Both the position numbers and the translations under genes were made by a program. Source: Azospirillum sp. TSA2s (lineage in GTDB: Bacteria > Pseudomonadota > Alphaproteobacteria > Azospirillales > Azospirillaceae). Taken from it: 64,000 nucleotides of DNA. The notes beneath the pieces were generated by a model. The model was given only the letters and a program-made list of their open reading frames with translations, did not search any database and was not told the origin of the DNA. The stretch is from positions 41,658 to 105,657 of the forward strand of contig NZ_CP039643.1 in assembly GCF_004923315.1 (NCBI RefSeq). Direction: 5' to 3'. How positions within the stretch are numbered: position 1 is the stretch's first letter; each line of letters starts with the position of its first letter. This document shows, one piece after another, positions 58,961-64,000 of the stretch.

Positions 58961-59347
58961 AGGCATTGCACCACCGCGCTTGACGCCGGTGCGTCCAGCA
59001 TCGACATGCACCTGACCGGGTCCGCGTTGGTCATTTAGGGGCGCAGAGAGCCGGGCCTTCCTCCAGACGCACGAGCTATAATCAACGCCATGTCTGCGGC
59101 GCCCCTGATAGCTCTGAATGACACGCAGGTGGTTTTCCCGGCTTACGAGGGGTCGAGGGTTTTAGTGCCTCCTCCTTGCTTGTGGCGCCGAGGCCCTCTC
59201 AAGGGCCAACTGCTCTGTCCGCTTTCTCGTGGCAAAGCGGATAGTCGGGCAACACGGTTCCGTGACAGGCGATCCTGCGTACGTCCATAACCCTTCCCCG
59301 TCATGAGCGGGCCTTGGGGGCTGGCACCGGCTGGAGAGGGAGATGGC

Positions 59348-61605
59348 GTGCCGCGACATCGTTTGTTGCCCGACACAGAGTTACGGCGGCTTCTTGGTAT
59401 TCCCGCGGATCGGGATGCTTTGGCGCGTCGCTTCACGCTCACCCCGTCGGATCAGGATCTCGTTCTGACACGGCGGGGCGCGACCAACCGGCTGGGCTTT
59501 GCCGTGCAGCTGGCACTGCTTCGGCATTCCGGCCGCGCGCTTGCCCAGATCGAGGAACCGCTCGACGCTCTAATCGCCTGGATCGCCACCCAGATCCATG
59601 TGCCGGCGCACCTGTTCACCGATTATGCGCGCCGACCCCAGACGATGACCGATCATGCCCGGCAACTCGCCGCCATGCTCGGGTTGCGGCCATCGACCAA
59701 TCTCGATCTTCCCTACATGATCGATGCGGCCGCCCAGGCCGCCTGGACCACGAACAGGCCGGAACCGATCGTCACAGCCATCGTCTCCGCCCTCCGCTCC
59801 CAAAACTTCATCCTGCCGGCATTGCCGGTGATCGAGCGCACCGGCGCCGCTGGGCGCGCCCGTGCCCGCAAGCGGGCGGTGGATGCTCTGCTTGCCGGCC
59901 TCACCGACGAGCAACTGGCCGAACTCGATCGTCTGCCGGTGGTCGATCCTGACCTCGGCGGGACTCCTCTTTCCTGGTTGAAGGCGATGCCGAGCGCGCC
60001 GAAAGCCGGACATGTCCGTGACCTGCTCGACAAGCTTCAGGTCGTCCGCGCCATTGGGATCGCATCCGATATCGACACGCGCATTCCCGAAGTCCGGTTC
60101 CGCCAGTTCGTCCGGGAAGGTCAGGCATCGCCCGCCTATCTGCTCGGCCGCTACACCGCTCAACGGCGGCGTGCAACCCTGGTTGCAGTGCTGTTCGATC
60201 TGGAATCCCGATTGATCGACGCCGTGCTCGACATGGCCGACCGGCTGATCGGTGGCGCCTTCACACGAGGCAAGCACGCCAAGGAAAAGACCTACGCCGC
60301 GACCACACGCGATGTCGGCCGCCTGATGCGGCTGTTCCATGACACCATCGAGGCGCTCGCCGTAGCCCAGGACAGCGACCGTGATGCTTTTGCCGTTGTT
60401 GACGAGAGCGTCGGCTGGGCGAAGCTGTTGCGTGCCCGCCCCGAAGTGGCCAGCCTTGCCGATTTGGCGGAGGAGAATCCCCTAGTCCGTGCCGCCGACC
60501 GCTACATCACGATCCGGAAGTTCCTCCCAGCTCTTCTCGAAGCCCTCACCTTCAAGGCAGCCAGGGACAACGACCCGCTGCTCGCTGCGGTCGCGCTGCT
60601 GCGCGATCTCAACCAGTCCGGTAAGCGCGACGTACCGGCGGACGCACCGATGCCTTTCCGCAAGGAGTGGCGACGGCTGGTCGTCGATGGCGGGAAGCCC
60701 AATCGCCGGCTGTACGAGGTGGCGGTGGTCGCTACTCTGCGCAACAAACTCCGCTCCGGCGATGTCTGGGTTGAACGGTCTTCCAACTATCGTCGCTTCG
60801 ACAGTTATCTGCTGCCGACCATAGCCGTCCCGCCGGTCCTGTCGGAATTGGGGTTGCCTGACGCGGCCGATGCCTGGATAGCAATGCGCGGTCAGGAACT
60901 CGATGACCGGCTGAAGCGCTTTGCTCTGCGGCTACGGCGCAGCCAACTTGATGGGGTCGAACTCCGAGACGATCGGTTGCACATCACGCCGCTGAAGGCA
61001 ACGACGCCTGTGGAGGCGACTGTCCTGGCCGGCCGCCTCGACGCTTTGCTGCCGCGCGTGCGCATCACCGAACTGCTGCATGAGGTCAACCGCGCGACGG
61101 GCTTCGCGGCGGCGTTCACGAACCTGCGCACCGGCGAGCCCTGCGCCAACGAGAACGCGCTGCTCGCCGCCATCCTCGCCGACGGCACCAATCTGGGCTT
61201 GGCACGCATGGCGGACGCCAGCCAAGGCGTGACCCGCGACCAGCTGGTGTGGACTGCCGATGCCTACATCCGTCCCGAAACCTACCGGGCGGCCCTGGCC
61301 CGGATCATCGAGGCGCAGCACCGCTTACCGATCGCCGCTCTGTGGGGGAGTGGAACGACGTCCTCATCGGATGGACAGTTCTTCCGCTCGGGAAAACGGG
61401 GGAACGTCGCCGGCGAAGTAAACGCCCGCTATGGCGTTGACCCCGGCTTCAGCTTCTACACTCATGTCTCCGACCAACACGGCCCCTACCATGTCCAGGT
61501 CATTTCGGCCGCGACCCACGAGGCGCCATATGTGCTCGATGGGCTGCTCCACCACGGCACCAGCTTGAAGATTGACACCCATTACGTGGATACCGGGGGC
61601 GTGTC
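59348..61605 (+). pseudogene. tnpA: Tn3-family transposase TnpA, C-terminally truncated
   Basis: From a GTG at 59348 with GGAGAGGGAG upstream, about 752 native residues. The DUF4158 N-terminus is RHRLLPDTELRRLLGIPADRDALARRFTL. The Tn3 catalytic core follows with LPIAALWGSGTTSSSDGQFF (first Asp), NARYGVDPGFSFYTHVSDQHGPYH and ATHEAPYVLDGLLHHGT (second Asp). It continues to DTHYVDTGG and then departs from the family at about 61605, before the final glutamate. The frame stays open to 62029 in unrelated sequence. About 230 residues are lost, so it is probably inactive. It may be the transposase of the transposon whose left end is at 54626. Confidence 0.88.
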
Positions 61606-61748
61606 CGTTACATGGACAGTCAAGAGGGAACTGGAGGCGGCTGTCCGGATAGTCCACAGAGGGGCCCCGTGCGCCGCGAAGCGCTCCTCAAGCAGCTGGC
61701 GGAGCGGCGCACGGGGGGTTGCTGTGGACCCATCCGGTCAGCCGCCGG
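61606..61748. other. Junction between TnpA remnant and recombinase gene
   Basis: 143 bp that belong to neither frame. The plus strand holds a short Arg/Glu-rich reading (RREALLKQLAERR) without a stop-defined gene. It probably contains the end or target site of the tyrosine recombinase element; no clear inverted repeat was found. Confidence 0.35.
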
Positions 61749-63812
61749 TCAGCCTTGAGGTGGCGGATCAATCGGCTCGCCCAACTCGCCGAGCAGCCCC
61801 TCGATCCTGGCCACAACGGCGCGGTGGCGGTCCACCTCCCGGGGCCATCCCCGGCAGCGCGCATCCTCGACCAAGGTCATCTCGACGTGCCGCCGCTCCC
61901 GTAGCCGGCCGGCGTAGGCCGGCGTTGTCACGAACCGCGCGCAGGTCAGGTAGAGGTCGCACTCGCACGGCCCCTCGGAGGGCAGCCGCAGGCAGTGTCC
62001 CAACTCCAGTTCGGTCTTCAGGAAGTTGAGCTTGAGCCAGTCCACGGCCTCATCCGACAGCCGGCCCGCGCGCAGCGCTTCGACACCGGGGCCGGCGATG
62101 ACGGCGCCCGGGCCCAGCACGGACCGGTAATCGCGCAGAACCTCCGGGTCGCTGATCCGCGCATACACCATCGACATCGCGGGGCTCTGGTGGCCCAGGA
62201 TGCTCATGATCGTGTGCAGGCGGGCCCCCTTCTCCGCCAGCTCAGTGCCGACGGTGTGCCGGAACCGGTGCGCCGACACGGTGCCTCGGCCTCGGGCATC
62301 GACCAGTCCGGCCTCACGGCAGGCAGCCTGCAAGGCCGTCTCGAACAGGTAATGCAACGACAAACGCCGCCCGTTCATCACGAACAGGTAGCGCACGCCA
62401 AGGCCGGTGACCTCGTCGGTGCAGGGCCGATCCGGACGGCCATCCCGTAGCGCCTGCACCCCCCGGATCGCCTCGGCCGCCTCGTCGTGCAGGGGCACAA
62501 TGCGCTCACGCAGCGTTTTGCCGGCCGGCAGCCGCAGCCGCGCTGTCCCGTCGGGGTAGCGGTCAAGGCAGTCAATGGCGAGGCGACGCACCTCCGCCCG
62601 CCGCGCGCCGGACCAGCGCGCCACGAGTAGGGCGGCGCGTTGATACACGCACGTCATGGACCGGATGGCCACCATGAGCCGCGCCAGCTCGTCGGCAGGG
62701 ATGTACCGGGGGATGCGCTCCGCCGCCCGAGGATAGTCACGCCGGTCGACCAGTTGCCGGGGCGGAGCGCCCTCCCAGCCCCAGGCGGCCGTCTGCCGGC
62801 AAAACTGCGCCAGAGCGCCTGTCCGGTCGCGACGGGTGTTTGGCGCCAGAATGCGTCCCGTCGTTGGCCGGATCTCCGTCGCCATCCGGTGCATGAAGCC
62901 CTGCGCGTGGTCGCGGGTCACCGCGCCGAAGTCCTGCACCTCCGGCACGGTCTCCGCCAGATAATGCAGGAAATGCCGCATGCCGACGGACAGGTGATAG
63001 ACCGTGGACGGGTTGTCGGTCAGCCGGCGCACCTCCAGCCAGCGCTCGACCAAGGCCAGCATGGCCACTTGCGGCGGCGCGGGAGCCGCGTAGCCCGGCA
63101 TCGCCTTGCGCGGCTCGGCTGCAGCCTGGCCGCGGTGGTAAAGGATCATTCGCAGTCGGCCGAGGTGGGTCACCCAGGCCTTGGCGGGCGACACCCGGAA
63201 CCGCTCTGTAGAACCCCAGAACTCGCCGACGTCCGGCCGAGCGCCGAATTCCCGGATGGCCGCCATCAGCGCATCCACATGGTCGTCCGAAACTGCGGCG
63301 GCCCCGCGGGCTCCGAAGCACAGGGCGATGCGCGCCATCCCCCAGGCTAAGCTGAGCTTGGCGCCGAACCGTTCCAGTCCGTGGGCAGCAGCCTCCGCCG
63401 CAAGCAATTCGATTCCCAGGTCGATTCCGAGCGACGCCGCCACTTGGACGGCCCGGAGGTCGCCGATGGCCAACAGCCAGGGCGGATCGAGCCGGATCCG
63501 ATCCGTGAGCGCCAGGTAGTACAGATAGCTGCGCGCCGCGTAGCTGTTGATGCGGACGGCGTCGCCCCGGTGCCGGGCCGGCAATCGGGCGACGCGCACC
63601 CCCATGGGCGCCGCGAACCAGTCCGCGAGATCCGGCCAAAACCGCTCGAACCGGCGTCGGATGGCGATGCGTTGGCGTTTGACCTTGGGCGCCAGCGGCA
63701 GCCCGTGGATGTAAGCCACGTACTCGGCATCATCACAGTGCCTCGGCGGAAAGACGGAGGCAACGCGATCACAGGCGTGCATCGCCGCCGCCGGAACGGG
63801 TCCGGCCCTCAT
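61749..63812 (-). CDS. Large tyrosine recombinase
   Basis: 687 residues. The catalytic domain lies at about 385-575: first arginine in WSGARRAEVRRLAI, then HRFRHTVGTELAEKGA and LGHQSPAMSMVYARI with the nucleophilic tyrosine. A long N-terminal region (1-270) precedes a core-binding domain. A C-terminal extension of about 110 residues has Cys-rich GPCECDLYLTCARF and Arg/Glu helices. The size and extension resemble Tn554-type TnpB. The start is in ATGA overlap with the upstream recombinase, so the two are translated together. Confidence 0.88.
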   Translation of the reverse strand: MRAGPVPAAAMHACDRVASVFPPRHCDDAEYVAYIHGLPLAPKVKRQRIAIRRRFERFWPDLADWFAAPMGVRVARLPARHRGDAVRINSYAARSYLYYLALTDRIRLDPPWLLAIGDLRAVQVAASLGIDLGIELLAAEAAAHGLERFGAKLSLAWGMARIALCFGARGAAAVSDDHVDALMAAIREFGARPDVGEFWGSTERFRVSPAKAWVTHLGRLRMILYHRGQAAAEPRKAMPGYAAPAPPQVAMLALVERWLEVRRLTDNPSTVYHLSVGMRHFLHYLAETVPEVQDFGAVTRDHAQGFMHRMATEIRPTTGRILAPNTRRDRTGALAQFCRQTAAWGWEGAPPRQLVDRRDYPRAAERIPRYIPADELARLMVAIRSMTCVYQRAALLVARWSGARRAEVRRLAIDCLDRYPDGTARLRLPAGKTLRERIVPLHDEAAEAIRGVQALRDGRPDRPCTDEVTGLGVRYLFVMNGRRLSLHYLFETALQAACREAGLVDARGRGTVSAHRFRHTVGTELAEKGARLHTIMSILGHQSPAMSMVYARISDPEVLRDYRSVLGPGAVIAGPGVEALRAGRLSDEAVDWLKLNFLKTELELGHCLRLPSEGPCECDLYLTCARFVTTPAYAGRLRERRHVEMTLVEDARCRGWPREVDRHRAVVARIEGLLGELGEPIDPPPQG

Positions 63813-64000
63813 GGGACCTCCCGATCAAGCCCAACGGCCCGGCGATACTCCGCGACGACGGCGGCATCGGACACCCGGGTGTAGATGCGCGTCGACACCG
63901 GTGAGGCATGTCCCAGCCGGCGCTGCAGCGCCAGTTCGCGCATCCCACCCTCCCACATGCGTGTGGCGTGTGTGTGGCGCAGCGCGTGCGGAGTGACCCA
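63809..64000 (-). CDS. Tyrosine recombinase, C-terminal end only (runs off window)
   Basis: The last 63 codons are present: PHALRHTHATRMWEGGMREL, then LQRRLGHASPVSTRIYTRVSD, the HxxR and Tyr boxes of the catalytic domain, ending LDREVP. The 5-prime part lies beyond 64000. With the 687-residue recombinase it forms a TnpA/TnpB-like pair of a Tn554-type or related site-specific element. Confidence 0.85.
   Translation of the reverse strand, partial: WVTPHALRHTHATRMWEGGMRELALQRRLGHASPVSTRIYTRVSDAAVVAEYRRAVGLDREVP

Noticed and set aside
61749..64000. RIT (recombinase in trio) element
   Set aside because: RIT recombinases are about 300-400 residues each; here one is 687 with a Cys-rich extension, which fits a Tn554-like pair better. 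A third gene is not visible.

Overview
The window looks like part of a large conjugative plasmid or chromid of a high-GC alphaproteobacterium, most likely in the Azospirillaceae/Rhodospirillales. The evidence is the GC-rich codon use, an iteron replicon, a ParAB partition locus and a complete IncP/Ti-type transfer apparatus. The organism call is inference; there is no rRNA or core chromosomal gene to anchor it.

Layout. (1) 0-5 kb: a NifS/IscS-like cysteine desulfurase at the left edge, then a short operon of accessory genes (helix-turn-helix-like protein, DUF4258-like protein, GIY-YIG-like protein) and an SRA/PUA-like orphan. (2) 4.85-7.55 kb: a parAB cassette with near-identical AT palindromes on both sides (candidate parS) and a diverged ~170-bp direct repeat at each edge. 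(3) 7.5-17.4 kb: Tra region. On the minus strand lie traJ, traI relaxase, traG coupling protein, traF peptidase, a lytic transglycosylase, a small acidic protein and an ArdC-primase, joined by ATGA overlaps. On the plus strand lie traK-traL-traM. The divergent gap holds the candidate oriT. (4) 17.4-19.9 kb: iteron origin (five copies at exact 22-bp spacing plus five scattered copies), the Rep initiator and two tandem XRE regulators. (5) 20.3-30.8 kb: a complete trb mating-pair operon, trbB-C-D-E-x-J-K-L-F-G-H-I, in Ti-plasmid order. (6) 31-39 kb: accessory DNA-repair, toxin and unknown genes. These are a zinc-ribbon/SRAP ORF, a Fic AMPylase, a RecD2-like helicase, an IS5 remnant and an unrecognised three-gene helical/coiled-coil operon followed by a SpoVG-like gene. 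(7) 39-62 kb: nested Tn3-family debris. It contains four 38-bp Tn3-type terminal repeats, two IS1380 fragments flanking an AT-rich orphan gene, a metal/envelope block (feoAB, COG4705 membrane protein, PepSY protein, two DedA proteins, PAP2 phosphatase, OmpR-type two-component system), two resolvases with res sites, two truncated DUF4158-type TnpA genes, a ParD-like antitoxin overlapping a hybrid histidine kinase, and a response regulator inside a separate inverted-repeat element. (8) 61.7-64 kb: a large tyrosine recombinase with the end of a second one upstream, running off the window.

How the parts fit. Rep plus iterons and ParAB maintain the replicon. TraIJK act at oriT, TraG couples the relaxosome to the Trb channel, and the ArdC-primase would protect and prime DNA in the recipient. 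The 31-62 kb region is cargo. The most promising candidates for undescribed biology are the coiled-coil operon (36.6-38.4 kb), the IS1380-flanked orphan (41.0-42.6 kb), the iron/PepSY/DedA/PAP2/two-component block with a promoter motif shared between the PepSY and regulator genes, and the ParD-histidine kinase overlap.
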